From the NCBI RefSeq assembly GCF_040409795.1, contig NZ_CP099571.1, forward strand, positions 744,001 to 808,000: a stretch of DNA of 64,000 bases, in the 5' to 3' direction. This document shows positions 46,859 to 56,494 of the stretch, piece after piece. Within the stretch, counting starts at the first letter, position 1, and each line of letters starts with the position of its first letter. The position numbers and the translations under genes are program-made. The notes beneath the pieces are model-generated. The model saw nothing but the letters and a program-made list of their open reading frames with translations, ran no database searches and was not told the DNA's origin. The stretch comes from Polynucleobacter sp. MWH-UH19D. Lineage in GTDB: Bacteria > Pseudomonadota > Gammaproteobacteria > Burkholderiales > Burkholderiaceae.

Positions 46859-47278
46859 ATGGTTGATGCACAGCAAAACGTAAAAAAAGATAGACCGGTT
46901 TATCGAAATATTGGTCTAGCCCAGTTGGTGAAATACCGCCTTCCTTGGGCTGGCAAAGTTTCCATTCTTCATCGTATTAGTGGAGCAGCATTGTTCCTCT
47001 TGTTGCCATTCATTTTGTATCTCTTTGATCAAAGTTTGGCCTCTGAATTAAGTTATCAAAAATTCCAAGCTTTCACCAGCAACATCTTGGTGAAAATCAT
47101 TTGCTTGGGCTTGATCTGGTCTTTCTTGCACCACTTCTGCGCTGGTATTCGTTACCTCTTGCTCGATCTTGAGATCGGGGTAGAGAAGTCTGAGTCCAAT
47201 CGTTCAGCGATCATTGTTTTGGTGGTCGGTCTGGCGTTGACTGCGATTGTCGGTCTTAAATTATTCGGCTTGTACTAA
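46859..47278 (+). CDS. sdhC: Succinate dehydrogenase cytochrome b556 subunit
   Basis: About 139 residues with three membrane helices (about 42-60, 77-100 and 117-138). The signature HRISGAALFLLLP and the heme-ligand region FLHHFCAGIRYLLLD are typical of SdhC. It anchors the complex and helps bind heme b and ubiquinone. ATG 46859 is preferred over an in-frame TTG at 46853. It is the first gene of sdhCDABE. Confidence 0.95.
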   Translation: MVDAQQNVKKDRPVYRNIGLAQLVKYRLPWAGKVSILHRISGAALFLLLPFILYLFDQSLASELSYQKFQAFTSNILVKIICLGLIWSFLHHFCAGIRYLLLDLEIGVEKSESNRSAIIVLVVGLALTAIVGLKLFGLY

Positions 47279-47302
47279 GCGTTTCTTCATTAAGGAAATT
47301 TC

Positions 47303-47668
47303 ATGCCTATTTATCAAATTGGACCAAAGCGCTTAGTTGTAGGCGCACATTACGGCCTTAAAGAATGGATTATTCAGCGCGTCACTGCAATTGTGATGGT
47401 GGTGTTTACGGTTGTACTGCTTGTGGATTACTGCATCACTGGTAGCGCTACTTATGAAGGCTGGTCTGGCCTGTTTAGCAATCAGTTGATGAAGTTATTA
47501 ACACTCTTGGCTTTGTTTAGTCTTTTCTATCACGCATGGATTGGTGTGCGTGATATTTGGATGGACTACATCAAGCCAGTTGGTATTCGTTTGACACTGC
47601 AAGTGTTAACTGTTTTGTATCTCGTGGCCTGTGCGGCCTACGCCGTTCAAATTTTGTGGAAAGTGTAA
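47303..47668 (+). CDS. sdhD: Succinate dehydrogenase membrane anchor subunit
   Basis: 121 residues with three hydrophobic helices (about 31-48, 57-78 and 97-118). GLKEWIIQRVTAIVMV and LFYHAWIGVRDIWMDYIKP are SdhD signatures, with the heme-ligand His in FYHAWIGV. It sits 24 bp after sdhC and 4 bp before sdhA. Confidence 0.95.
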   Translation: MPIYQIGPKRLVVGAHYGLKEWIIQRVTAIVMVVFTVVLLVDYCITGSATYEGWSGLFSNQLMKLLTLLALFSLFYHAWIGVRDIWMDYIKPVGIRLTLQVLTVLYLVACAAYAVQILWKV

Positions 47669-47672
47669 TTCG

Positions 47673-49451
47673 ATGACTGCAATTCAAAAATCATTGCCAC
47701 GCCGCCGTTTTGATGCGGTGATTGTTGGTGCGGGTGGTTCAGGTATGCGTGCTTCATTGCAGTTGGCGGAAGCTGGCTTAAATGTTGCTGTACTAAGTAA
47801 AGTATTCCCAACGCGTTCACACACTGTTGCAGCGCAGGGTGGTATCGGCGCTTCACTCGGTAACATGAGTGAAGACAATTGGCACTATCACTTCTATGAC
47901 ACCATCAAAGGCTCTGACTGGTTGGGTGACCAAGATGTGATCGAGTTTATGTGTCGTGAAGCTCCAAAAGTGGTTTATGAGTTAGAGCACTTTGGTATGC
48001 CATTTGACCGTAACCCTGACGGTACAATCTATCAGCGTCCATTCGGTGGTCACACTGCAAACTATGGTGAGAAGCCAGTGCAACGCGCTTGTGCTGCGGC
48101 TGACCGTACTGGTCATGCGATGTTGCACACTCTGTATCAGCGCAACGTACGTGCAAAGACCAACTTCTTTGTTGAGTGGTTGGCGCTCGATTTAATTCGT
48201 GATGATGAGGGCGATGTCGTTGGTGTAACTGCTCTCGAAATGGAAACTGGTCAGGTATACATCTTGGAAGCCAAGATTGTGATGTTGGCTACCGGTGGTG
48301 CAGGCCGTATTTGGGATGCATCTACTAACGCGTTTATTAATACTGGTGACGGTATGGGTCTTGCAGCGCGCGCCGGTATTCCATTGGAAGATATGGAGTT
48401 CTGGCAATTCCACCCAACTGGCGTTGCTGGTGCAGGCGTGTTGTTGACGGAAGGTTGCCGCGGTGAAGGCGGTATCTTGCGTAACAAAGATGGCGAGCGT
48501 TTCATGGAGCGTTATGCGCCAACTTTGAAAGACTTGGCTCCACGTGACTTCGTATCACGCTCGATGGACCAAGAAATTAAAGAAGGGCGCGGTTGTGGTC
48601 CGAATGGTGACTATGTTGTGCTTGATCTGACACACATTGGTGCCGATACGATCATGAAGCGTTTGCCATCTGTTTATGAGATTGGCATTAACTTTGCGAA
48701 CGTTGACGTCACCAAAGAGCCAATTCCAGTTGTGCCAACCATTCACTATCAGATGGGTGGTATTCCTACCAACATCAATGGTCAAGTGGTTGTGCCAGCT
48801 AATGGGAAACACAATGAGGTCATTAATGGCTTATATGCAATTGGTGAGTGCTCATGTGTTTCAGTGCACGGTGCAAACCGCTTAGGTACAAACTCATTGC
48901 TCGACCTTTTGGTATTCGGTCGTGCAGCGGGTAACCATATCGTTAGCTTGGATCTCAAGAATCGTGAGTTCAAACCATTGCCTAAGAATGCTGGTCAGCA
49001 AACCATGGAGCGTATTGCGAAGTTGGATAGCTCGACTTCTGGTGAGTACGCACAAGATGTTGCAAACGATATTCGTAAGTGCATGCAGAAATACGCCGGT
49101 GTATTCCGCAATCAAGAGTTGATGGACGAGGGTGTCCGTCAAATGGCGAAGTTGACTGAGCGTGCGAAGCATTTGTGGGTTAAAGATAAATCTGAGATTT
49201 TTAATACCGCGCGTATTGAAGCTTTAGAAGTGGCTAACTTGGTTGAGACTGCAAATGCAACGATGACCTCAGCAGCTGCTCGTAAAGAAAGCCGTGGTGC
49301 TCACTCTCATGATGATCACCCACATCGTGATGATGCTAACTGGATGAAGCACACGCTCTGGTATAGCGAAGGCAACCGCTTGGATTACAAGCCAGTGCAG
49401 CTAAAACCATTAACTGTTGATTCAGTTCCTCCAAAAGAACGTACTTTCTAA
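47673..49451 (+). CDS. sdhA: Succinate dehydrogenase flavoprotein subunit
   Basis: 592 residues. The FAD motif VIVGAGGSGMRAS is near the N-terminus, and the covalent FAD His is in TRSHTVAAQGGIGASLGN. Active-site motifs include FWQFHPTGVAG, GCRGEGGILRNKDGERFM and HGANRLGTNSLLDLLVFGR. It oxidises succinate to fumarate on the cytoplasmic side. A longer open frame starts at 47631 inside sdhD; ATG 47673 is preferred because the conserved FAD fold begins there. Confidence 0.98.
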   Translation: MTAIQKSLPRRRFDAVIVGAGGSGMRASLQLAEAGLNVAVLSKVFPTRSHTVAAQGGIGASLGNMSEDNWHYHFYDTIKGSDWLGDQDVIEFMCREAPKVVYELEHFGMPFDRNPDGTIYQRPFGGHTANYGEKPVQRACAAADRTGHAMLHTLYQRNVRAKTNFFVEWLALDLIRDDEGDVVGVTALEMETGQVYILEAKIVMLATGGAGRIWDASTNAFINTGDGMGLAARAGIPLEDMEFWQFHPTGVAGAGVLLTEGCRGEGGILRNKDGERFMERYAPTLKDLAPRDFVSRSMDQEIKEGRGCGPNGDYVVLDLTHIGADTIMKRLPSVYEIGINFANVDVTKEPIPVVPTIHYQMGGIPTNINGQVVVPANGKHNEVINGLYAIGECSCVSVHGANRLGTNSLLDLLVFGRAAGNHIVSLDLKNREFKPLPKNAGQQTMERIAKLDSSTSGEYAQDVANDIRKCMQKYAGVFRNQELMDEGVRQMAKLTERAKHLWVKDKSEIFNTARIEALEVANLVETANATMTSAAARKESRGAHSHDDHPHRDDANWMKHTLWYSEGNRLDYKPVQLKPLTVDSVPPKERTF

Positions 49452-49467
49452 GCAAGAGAGATAGAAG

Positions 49468-50172
49468 ATGAGCGATACCCGTATATTTGAAATCTACCGT
49501 TACGATCCAGATGTCGATGCAGCGCCACGCATGCAGCGCTATGAGTTAGAGCTGACTGGTGAGCGCATGTTGTTGGATGCGTTGATTTCTTTGAAGAAAC
49601 AAGACGAGACAATTTCTTATCGTCGTTCATGCCGTGAAGGTGTGTGCGGTTCTGATGCGATGAACATCAATGGTAAGAATGGCTTGGCTTGCTTAACCAA
49701 TATGTTGACTTTGCCTAAGGTCATCACCTTGCGCCCATTACCTGGCTTGCCTGTAGTGCGCGATTTGATTGTGGATATGACTTTGTTCTTCAAACAATAT
49801 TTGTCAATCAAGCCTTACTTGGTAAACGATAATCCACCTCCAGAAAAAGAGCGTCTCCAGAGTCCTGAAGAGCGTGAAGAGTTGAACGGTTTGTATGAGT
49901 GCATCTTGTGTGCTTCATGCTCAACTTCATGCCCATCATTCTGGTGGAATCCAGATAAGTTTGTAGGCCCAGCTGGTTTGTTACAGGCATATCGCTTTAT
50001 TGCTGATAGCCGTGACGAGGAAACCGCAAAACGTTTGGATAACTTAGAAGATCCGTATCGTTTATTCCGCTGCCATACCATCATGAATTGTGTGGATGTA
50101 TGTCCTAAGCATTTGAACCCAACGAAGGCGATTGGCAAGATCAAGGAGTTGATGGTTCGTAGGGCGGTATGA
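49468..50172 (+). CDS. sdhB: Succinate dehydrogenase iron-sulfur subunit
   Basis: 234 residues. Cluster motifs are in order: [2Fe-2S] CREGVCGSDAMNINGKNGLAC (here cited CREGVCGSD ... GLAC), [4Fe-4S] CILCASCSTSCPSFWW and [3Fe-4S] CHTIMNCVDVCPKHLNP. It carries electrons from SdhA to ubiquinone. A purine-rich SD precedes it, and its stop overlaps the sdhE start (ATGA). Confidence 0.98.
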   Translation: MSDTRIFEIYRYDPDVDAAPRMQRYELELTGERMLLDALISLKKQDETISYRRSCREGVCGSDAMNINGKNGLACLTNMLTLPKVITLRPLPGLPVVRDLIVDMTLFFKQYLSIKPYLVNDNPPPEKERLQSPEEREELNGLYECILCASCSTSCPSFWWNPDKFVGPAGLLQAYRFIADSRDEETAKRLDNLEDPYRLFRCHTIMNCVDVCPKHLNPTKAIGKIKELMVRRAV

Positions 50173-50438
50173 CCCTCGGCAATGCAGAGTTATATCGCTT
50201 AAAGAGTGATGCTCGTAGGGGCTTGCTCGAGAATGATCTAATTCTGCAGCGTTTCTTTGCTCGTTACGGCGATCAGTTAAGCGTAGAAGATGGAAAAGTA
50301 TTAAGCCAGTTATTGGCCTTAGATGACAACGATTTGATGGATTTATTGATCGCTCGAAAAGATTCTGTGGCTGGATTGGAAAAGGAGATGCAGTCTGACT
50401 CCTTTAAGAAAGTTTTACAAAGGCTGAGAGAGAAGTAA
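50169..50438 (+). CDS. sdhE: Succinate dehydrogenase FAD assembly factor SdhE
   Basis: 89 residues, the normal size for SdhE/CptB. The motif RRGLLENDLILQRFF contains the conserved RGxxExD signature that binds SdhA, and LLALDDNDLMDLLIARK follows. It promotes covalent FAD attachment to SdhA. It overlaps sdhB by 4 bp. Confidence 0.95.
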   Translation: MTLGNAELYRLKSDARRGLLENDLILQRFFARYGDQLSVEDGKVLSQLLALDDNDLMDLLIARKDSVAGLEKEMQSDSFKKVLQRLREK

Positions 50439-50526
50439 TTCAGCGTGCAGTCGAAGAAGTAGTTGCAGTGCAAGCGTGTGATCGAATAGTGAAGTAATCA
50501 TAATTTTGAATGACTAAGGATTAGAA

Positions 50527-51840
50527 ATGATTGAATCGGACATCAAGGCAAAACTCTCGTTTTCGGATGGCACCCCAGATATTGATCTGCCAATTTACAA
50601 AGGGACAGTTGGCCCAGATGTAATTGACATCCGTAAGCTTTATGGTCAGACCGGTAAGTTCACTTACGATTCCGGCTTCCTTTCTACTGCGTCATGCAAT
50701 AGCAAAATTACCTATATCGATGGCGATAAGGGTGAATTGCTCTATCGTGGTTACCCAATTGAGGATTTAGCAGGCAAGTGCGACTTCTTGGAAGTTTGCT
50801 ACCTCTTAATCAATGGTGAATTACCAAACGCAAAAGATAAAAAAGATTTTGAGAATATGGTCATGCACCACACGATGGTTCATGAGCAAATGCAATTCTT
50901 CTTGCGCGGCTTCCGTCGTGACGCTCACCCAATGTCTGTGCTGACTGGTTTAGTTGGTGCGATGGCTGCTTTCTACCACGATGAGATCGACTACAGCGAG
51001 CCCTATGCTCGTGAAGTAGCGCAGATTCGTTTGATTGCCAAGATGCCAACTTTGGTAGCAATGGCTTATAAATATTCTGTAGGACAACCATTTATCTATC
51101 CTGATAATTCTTTGTCATACACTGCGAACTTTATGCGCATGATGTTTGCAACACCATGTGAAGAGTACAAAGTAAATCCTGTGCTGGTTCGTGCTTTGGA
51201 CCGTATCTTCACGTTGCATGCAGACCATGAGCAAAATGCTTCCACCTCCACAGTGCGCTTGTGCGGTTCTTCAGGCACCAATCCATTTGCTGCGATTTCT
51301 GCTGGTATTGCTTGCTTGTGGGGTCCTGCACACGGTGGTGCTAACGAAGCTTGCTTGCAGATGCTCAATGAGATTCAGGCAAATGGTGGCGTAGATAAGA
51401 TCCATGAATTCATTGCACAAGTAAAAGATAAGAATTCTGGCGTTCGTTTGATGGGCTTTGGTCATCGCGTTTATAAGAACTTTGACCCACGCGCTAAATT
51501 GATGCGTGAGACATGCTATGAAGTCCTGAATGAACTTGGTTTGCAAGATGATCCATTGTTCAAGTTGGCAATGACTCTTGAGAAGATTGCATTGGAAGAC
51601 GATTACTTTGTAAGCCGTAAGCTCTATCCAAACGTTGACTTCTACTCTGGAATCGTTCAGCGCGCACTCGGCATCCCAACTGAAATGTTCACCTGTATTT
51701 TTGCATTAGCAAGAACAGTAGGTTGGATTGCTCAATGGGAAGAAATGATTACGGATCCTGAATACAAGATTGGACGTCCACGTCAGTTATATGTTGGCGA
51801 AACTTCACGTAAGGTCCCAGATATTTCTACACGTAAATAA
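50527..51840 (+). CDS. gltA: Citrate synthase, type II
   Basis: 437 residues, typical of the hexameric proteobacterial enzyme. Conserved regions are [21 protein letters not shown] (shortened: [17 protein letters not shown]), [35 protein letters not shown] and the catalytic [15 protein letters not shown]. It condenses oxaloacetate and acetyl-CoA. It has SD AAGGA and follows sdhE after 88 bp. It is only 17 bp before leuC, so leucine genes may be read from the TCA transcript. Confidence 0.98.
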   Translation: MIESDIKAKLSFSDGTPDIDLPIYKGTVGPDVIDIRKLYGQTGKFTYDSGFLSTASCNSKITYIDGDKGELLYRGYPIEDLAGKCDFLEVCYLLINGELPNAKDKKDFENMVMHHTMVHEQMQFFLRGFRRDAHPMSVLTGLVGAMAAFYHDEIDYSEPYAREVAQIRLIAKMPTLVAMAYKYSVGQPFIYPDNSLSYTANFMRMMFATPCEEYKVNPVLVRALDRIFTLHADHEQNASTSTVRLCGSSGTNPFAAISAGIACLWGPAHGGANEACLQMLNEIQANGGVDKIHEFIAQVKDKNSGVRLMGFGHRVYKNFDPRAKLMRETCYEVLNELGLQDDPLFKLAMTLEKIALEDDYFVSRKLYPNVDFYSGIVQRALGIPTEMFTCIFALARTVGWIAQWEEMITDPEYKIGRPRQLYVGETSRKVPDISTRK

Positions 51841-51857
51841 AGGTTTTAAGGTCACTC

Positions 51858-53267
51858 ATGTCTCGTACGCTTTATGACAAATTGTGGGATGACCACGTTG
51901 TTTACTCTGAAGAAGATGGCACAGCCACGATCTACATCGATCGTCAATTGCTGCATGAGGTAACTAGCCCTCAGGCATTTGAAGGGCTTAATTTGGCTGG
52001 CCGTCCTGTTTGGCGCATCTCCGCCAATTTGGCCGTTTCTGATCACAATGTGCCAACGACCGATCGCAGCCAAGGTATTACTGATCCTATTTCCAAGTTG
52101 CAAGTAGATACCTTGGATCAAAATTGCGATGCATTTGGTATTACGCAATACAAAATGAATGACACCCGTCAGGGGATTGTTCACGTGATTGGTCCTGAGC
52201 AGGGCGCAACTTTGCCAGGTATGACAGTAGTTTGTGGTGATTCGCACACCAGCACCCATGGTGCATTTGGTGCATTGGCATTTGGTATCGGTACATCTGA
52301 AGTTGAGCATGTTCTCGCTACACAAACTTTGCTCATGAAGAAAAGCAAAAACATGTTGGTGCGTGTAGATGGTCGTTTGCAGCCAGGCGCTACCGCTAAA
52401 GATATTGTGTTGGCAGTGATTGGCAAGATTGGAACTGCGGGTGGCACGGGTTACACCATTGAGTTTGCGGGAGAGGCGATTCGCAATCTATCCATGGAAG
52501 GTCGCATGACAATCTGCAACATGGCTATTGAAGCGGGCGCTCGTTCTGGTTTGGTTGCTGTGGATGAGACCACAATTGAATATATTCAAGGTCGTCCATA
52601 TGCTCCAAAAGGGGCTGCCTTATTGCAGGCTTTGCAGTATTGGAGAACCTTGCACTCTGACGCAGATGCGAAGTTTGATGAGGTTGTTGAGTTGCGCGCC
52701 GAAGAGATTGCTCCACAAGTGACTTGGGGTACTTCTCCGGAGATGGTTCTCTCGATTAGTGATCGAGTTCCAGACCCTGAAAAAGAACGTGACCCAAATA
52801 AGCGATCTGCAATGGAGCGTGCTTTGGAGTACATGAATCTGACTCCAAATACCCCGCTGAGCAGTATTACAGTTGATAAAGTATTTATTGGTTCCTGCAC
52901 CAATAGTCGTATTGAGGATATTCGCGCGGCCGCAAAAGTAGTGGATCGCATTGGCAAGAAAGTTGCGGCGAATGTGAAACAGGCGCTGGTTGTTCCTGGC
53001 TCTGGCTTGGTGAAGGCTCAGGCAGAGCGCGAAGGATTGGATCGTATTTTTAAGGCGGCTGGTTTTGAATGGCGCGAGCCAGGTTGCTCTATGTGCCTCG
53101 CAATGAATGCTGATCGCCTTGAGCCTGGCGAGCGTTGTGCTTCAACCTCGAATCGTAATTTTGAAGGCCGTCAGGGCAATGGTGGTCGCACTCACTTGGT
53201 GAGCCCTGCAATGGCTGCCGCCGCGGCAATTGAAGGTCACTTTGTAGACGTTCGTAAGATTTCGTAA
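51858..53267 (+). CDS. leuC: 3-isopropylmalate dehydratase large subunit
   Basis: 469 residues. The aconitase-family core has [20 protein letters not shown], and the [4Fe-4S] ligands lie in [14 protein letters not shown] and GCSMCLAMN. It isomerises isopropylmalate in leucine synthesis together with LeuD. The SD is not strong. It is followed by the entericidin-like gene, then leuD. Confidence 0.98.
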   Translation: MSRTLYDKLWDDHVVYSEEDGTATIYIDRQLLHEVTSPQAFEGLNLAGRPVWRISANLAVSDHNVPTTDRSQGITDPISKLQVDTLDQNCDAFGITQYKMNDTRQGIVHVIGPEQGATLPGMTVVCGDSHTSTHGAFGALAFGIGTSEVEHVLATQTLLMKKSKNMLVRVDGRLQPGATAKDIVLAVIGKIGTAGGTGYTIEFAGEAIRNLSMEGRMTICNMAIEAGARSGLVAVDETTIEYIQGRPYAPKGAALLQALQYWRTLHSDADAKFDEVVELRAEEIAPQVTWGTSPEMVLSISDRVPDPEKERDPNKRSAMERALEYMNLTPNTPLSSITVDKVFIGSCTNSRIEDIRAAAKVVDRIGKKVAANVKQALVVPGSGLVKAQAEREGLDRIFKAAGFEWREPGCSMCLAMNADRLEPGERCASTSNRNFEGRQGNGGRTHLVSPAMAAAAAIEGHFVDVRKIS

Positions 53268-53278
53268 AGGTAATTGCA

Positions 53279-53488
53279 ATGAAGTTTTCTTCTGTTTCCT
53301 TAATCGCTCGTTTGGCCATTGTTGGTATCGCAGGTCTCGTGATTGCAGCATGTAGTAGCACTCTTGAGGGCATGGGAAAAGATTTGCAGACTATGGGTAA
53401 TGCAATGGGTGGATCTGGCGCAAACACAACCCAACAAAATCCATCGCAGACGCAGGGTAAAGATGTTGTTGTTACTCCTGTGAAGTAA
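53279..53488 (+). CDS. Entericidin-like small lipoprotein
   Basis: 69 residues. A signal sequence (LIARLAIVGIAGLVIAAC) ends in a lipobox with Cys23 or nearby (VIAACSST), followed by STLEGMGKDLQTMGNAMGG, the entericidin EcnA/EcnB signature. Entericidins are small membrane lipoproteins; E. coli EcnB is linked to stationary-phase lysis. In this position between leuC and leuD it is known in Burkholderiales, although its role there is unclear. It lies 11 bp after leuC and 36 bp before leuD. Confidence 0.82.
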   Translation: MKFSSVSLIARLAIVGIAGLVIAACSSTLEGMGKDLQTMGNAMGGSGANTTQQNPSQTQGKDVVVTPVK

Positions 53489-53524
53489 GCAGATTTAGTT
53501 TATATATTTAACGAAGTCAGAATT

Positions 53525-54172
53525 ATGGAAAAATTTACGGTATACAATGGACTGGTTGCTCCGCTCAATCGTGAGAATGTGGATACCGATGCAATTATTC
53601 CCAAGCAATTTTTAAAGTCGATTAAGAAAACAGGTTTTGGTCAAAACCTGTTTGATGAGTGGCGTTACCTTGATCATGGCGAACCAGGTCAAGATTGCAG
53701 TAAGCGCCCAATTAATCCTGATTTTGTTTTAAACCAGCCGCGCTATAAAGGTGCCGGTATTTTGTTGGCTAGAAAGAATTTTGGTTGCGGTAGTTCGCGT
53801 GAACATGCTCCTTGGGCATTGGATCAATTTGGCTTTAGGGCAGTGATCGCTCCTAGCTTCGCAGATATTTTTTATAACAATTGCTTTAAGAACGGACTTT
53901 TGCCAATTGTTTTGTCTGAGATGCAGGTAGACCATCTCTTTAACGAAACCATGGCATTTAGCGGTTATCAGTTAACGATTGATTTAGAGGCTCAGCAGGT
54001 CATTACCCCTGATGGCACTGGCTATAGCTTTGAGGTTGCTCCCTTTAGAAAATATTGTCTCCTGAACGGTTTGGACGATATTGGCTTAACTCTGCGTCAT
54101 GCAGATAAAATTAAGGCTTTTGAAGCCGAGCGCATTCTGAAGATGCCTTGGTTGGCAACCCAGTTGCCATAA
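53525..54172 (+). CDS. leuD: 3-isopropylmalate dehydratase small subunit
   Basis: 215 residues, the usual length. Conserved regions are [15 protein letters not shown] and [15 protein letters not shown]. It forms the swivel domain of the LeuCD dehydratase. It lies 23 bp before leuB. Confidence 0.97.
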   Translation: MEKFTVYNGLVAPLNRENVDTDAIIPKQFLKSIKKTGFGQNLFDEWRYLDHGEPGQDCSKRPINPDFVLNQPRYKGAGILLARKNFGCGSSREHAPWALDQFGFRAVIAPSFADIFYNNCFKNGLLPIVLSEMQVDHLFNETMAFSGYQLTIDLEAQQVITPDGTGYSFEVAPFRKYCLLNGLDDIGLTLRHADKIKAFEAERILKMPWLATQLP

Positions 54173-54195
54173 TTTGTTGATTTAAAGGCCTTTTC

Positions 54196-55266
54196 ATGAA
54201 AATTGCAGTTCTCCCGGGCGATGGGATCGGCCCGGAAATCGTTGCACAAGCTGTCCGCGTACTGAAGGCGCTAGGGCCAAATTTTGATTTAGAAGAAGCC
54301 CCAGTAGGTGGCGCTGCCTACGATATTGCTGGGCATCCACTGCCGCCAGCTACTCTTGAGTTGGCCAAAAAAGCCGATGCAATTTTATTTGGTGCCGTAG
54401 GGGATTGGAAATACGACACGCTTGCTCGTGAACTGCGTCCAGAGCAAGCAATCTTAGGTCTACGTAAACATTTGGAATTGTTTGCGAACTTTAGGCCTGC
54501 CATTTGTTATGCAGAGTTAACAGCCGCCTCTAGCCTTAAGCCGGAAATTATTGGCGGTCTTGATATTTTGATAGTGCGTGAGCTCAATGGTGATATTTAC
54601 TTTGGTCAGCCACGTGGTATTCGCTCTTCTGAGTTGCCATTATTTAAAGGTGCTCGTGAGGGCTTTGACACTATGCACTATAGCGAACCTGAAGTAGAGC
54701 GTATTGGACGTGTTGCATTCGAGGCAGCGCAAAAGCGCGGCAAGAAGGTATGTAGTGTTGATAAAGCAAACGTGCTGGAAACATCTCAGTTATGGCGCGA
54801 GGTGATGATTCGGGTCGCAAAAGACTATCCAGATGTAGAGTTGTCTCATATGTATGTTGATAACGCTGCGATGCAATTGGTGAAGGCACCAAAAGCATTT
54901 GACGTTGTTGTTACTGGCAATCTTTTTGGCGACATCTTATCTGACGAGGCCGCAATGTTGACCGGCTCTATTGGTATGTTGCCTTCAGCCTCTTTGGATA
55001 AAAATAACAAGGGCTTGTATGAGCCCAGCCATGGTTCGGCCCCAGATATTGCGGGCAAAGGTATTGCAAATCCTTTAGCAACCATCTTATCGGCAGCCAT
55101 GATGTTACGTTACTCATTGGGCATGCCTAGTGAGGCGGATCGGATAGAAAAGGCAGTTCAAAAGGTTTTAGCACAAGGCTTGCGCACTGCAGATATTTAC
55201 ACTGAGGGCACGAAAAAAGTGTCTACTGTGGAGATGGGTGATGCAGTTGTAGCGGCATTGGCATAA
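54196..55266 (+). CDS. leuB: 3-isopropylmalate dehydrogenase
   Basis: 356 residues. Conserved motifs are [42 protein letters not shown], the substrate/metal region [11 protein letters not shown], and [14 protein letters not shown] followed by [14 protein letters not shown]. It performs NAD-dependent oxidation and decarboxylation in leucine synthesis. leuA is not in the window. Confidence 0.98.
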   Translation: MKIAVLPGDGIGPEIVAQAVRVLKALGPNFDLEEAPVGGAAYDIAGHPLPPATLELAKKADAILFGAVGDWKYDTLARELRPEQAILGLRKHLELFANFRPAICYAELTAASSLKPEIIGGLDILIVRELNGDIYFGQPRGIRSSELPLFKGAREGFDTMHYSEPEVERIGRVAFEAAQKRGKKVCSVDKANVLETSQLWREVMIRVAKDYPDVELSHMYVDNAAMQLVKAPKAFDVVVTGNLFGDILSDEAAMLTGSIGMLPSASLDKNNKGLYEPSHGSAPDIAGKGIANPLATILSAAMMLRYSLGMPSEADRIEKAVQKVLAQGLRTADIYTEGTKKVSTVEMGDAVVAALA

Positions 55267-55329
55267 GCGAAGATAGAAGTTGCAAGAAAGTGTTCTAAAG
55301 TAATCGAATTCAATAAATAGTTGATGATC

Positions 55330-56484
55330 ATGGCAAATACAAAAACACCTTTAGTAGGTTTAGTAGGCTGGCGAGGAATGGTTGGTAGCGTGCTGATGGA
55401 ACGCATGCTCGCTGAAAAAGACTTTGATCTAATCGAGCCAGTTTTCTTTAGCACTAGTCAGGCAGGTGGTGCGGTTCCTCTGTTAAATGGTCAAAAAGTG
55501 ACCAAGAGTGAGAGCACGCTGCAAGATGCTAATGATATTCAGGCCCTTGCGCGTTGCGACATTATTCTGACATGTCAGGGTGGCGATTACACCAACGACA
55601 TTTTTCCAAAACTGCGCGCTGCAGGATGGAATGGTCATTGGATTGATGCTGCAAGCGCATTGCGCATGAAAGATGATGCTGTATTGATTTTGGATCCAGT
55701 GAATCGTCCAGTAATCGATAAAGCGCTTGCTGCTGGTGGCAAAAATTGGATCGGTAGCAACTGCACCGTTAGCTTGATGATGATGGCTATGGGTGGACTT
55801 GTTAAGGCGGATATGGTCGAGTGGATTAGTGCCATGACTTATCAAGCAGCCTCTGGTGCAGGCGCGCAAAATATGCGCGAGCTTCTTTTGCAAATGGGTG
55901 CATTGCGTGACAGCGTTGCCGCAGAATTGGCTGACCCTTCTTCCTGGATTTTGGATATTGATCGTAAAGTGACTGAGACATTGCGCTCGGCTGATTTTCC
56001 GAAAAAGAACTTTAGGAATACCGCTTTGGCAGGCAGCCTAATCCCCTGGATTGATGTGCCTGTAGAAAATGGTCAAACTAAAGAAGAGTGGAAGGGTGGC
56101 GCTGAGTTCAATAAGATTCTTGGACGTCCTGCATTCCGTACGCCAGGTAGCATTCCAATTGATGGTTTATGTGTTCGTGTGGGTGCAATGCGTTGTCACT
56201 CACAGGGACTTACAGTCAAGCTCAAGAAAGACATTCCGCTCAAAGAGATCGAGACCATTTTGGCTAATGACAATCCATGGGTGAAGGTGGTTCCAAATGA
56301 TCGAGAAACTACCGAGCGTGACTTATCCCCAGCGGCTGTTAGTGGCACTTTAACGGTGCCGATTGGTCGTTTGCACAAATTGGCTATGGGCCCTGAGTAC
56401 CTTGGCGCCTTCACTGTTGGCGACCAGTTGCTATGGGGTGCTGCTGAGCCTTTGCGCCGCATGTTAAGAATCCTACTTGAGTGA
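55330..56484 (+). CDS. asd: Aspartate-semialdehyde dehydrogenase
   Basis: About 384 residues from ATG 55330. It has [17 protein letters not shown], the catalytic cysteine in [17 protein letters not shown] (about Cys145) and the catalytic His region [11 protein letters not shown]. It makes aspartate semialdehyde for lysine, threonine, methionine and cell-wall diaminopimelate. ATG 55324 is an alternative start; none has a clear SD. Confidence 0.97.
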   Translation: MANTKTPLVGLVGWRGMVGSVLMERMLAEKDFDLIEPVFFSTSQAGGAVPLLNGQKVTKSESTLQDANDIQALARCDIILTCQGGDYTNDIFPKLRAAGWNGHWIDAASALRMKDDAVLILDPVNRPVIDKALAAGGKNWIGSNCTVSLMMMAMGGLVKADMVEWISAMTYQAASGAGAQNMRELLLQMGALRDSVAAELADPSSWILDIDRKVTETLRSADFPKKNFRNTALAGSLIPWIDVPVENGQTKEEWKGGAEFNKILGRPAFRTPGSIPIDGLCVRVGAMRCHSQGLTVKLKKDIPLKEIETILANDNPWVKVVPNDRETTERDLSPAAVSGTLTVPIGRLHKLAMGPEYLGAFTVGDQLLWGAAEPLRRMLRILLE

Positions 56485-56494
56485 TAATGCCAGC

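Noticed and set aside
47631-47672. Upstream extension of sdhA into sdhD
   Set aside because: The extra 14 residues are not part of the SdhA family; ATG 47673 follows the sdhD stop and directly precedes the FAD-binding fold.
50439-50526. Search for a promoter in the sdhE-gltA gap
   Set aside because: TTGCAG occurs, but no acceptable -10 follows at the right spacing; I could not support a promoter.
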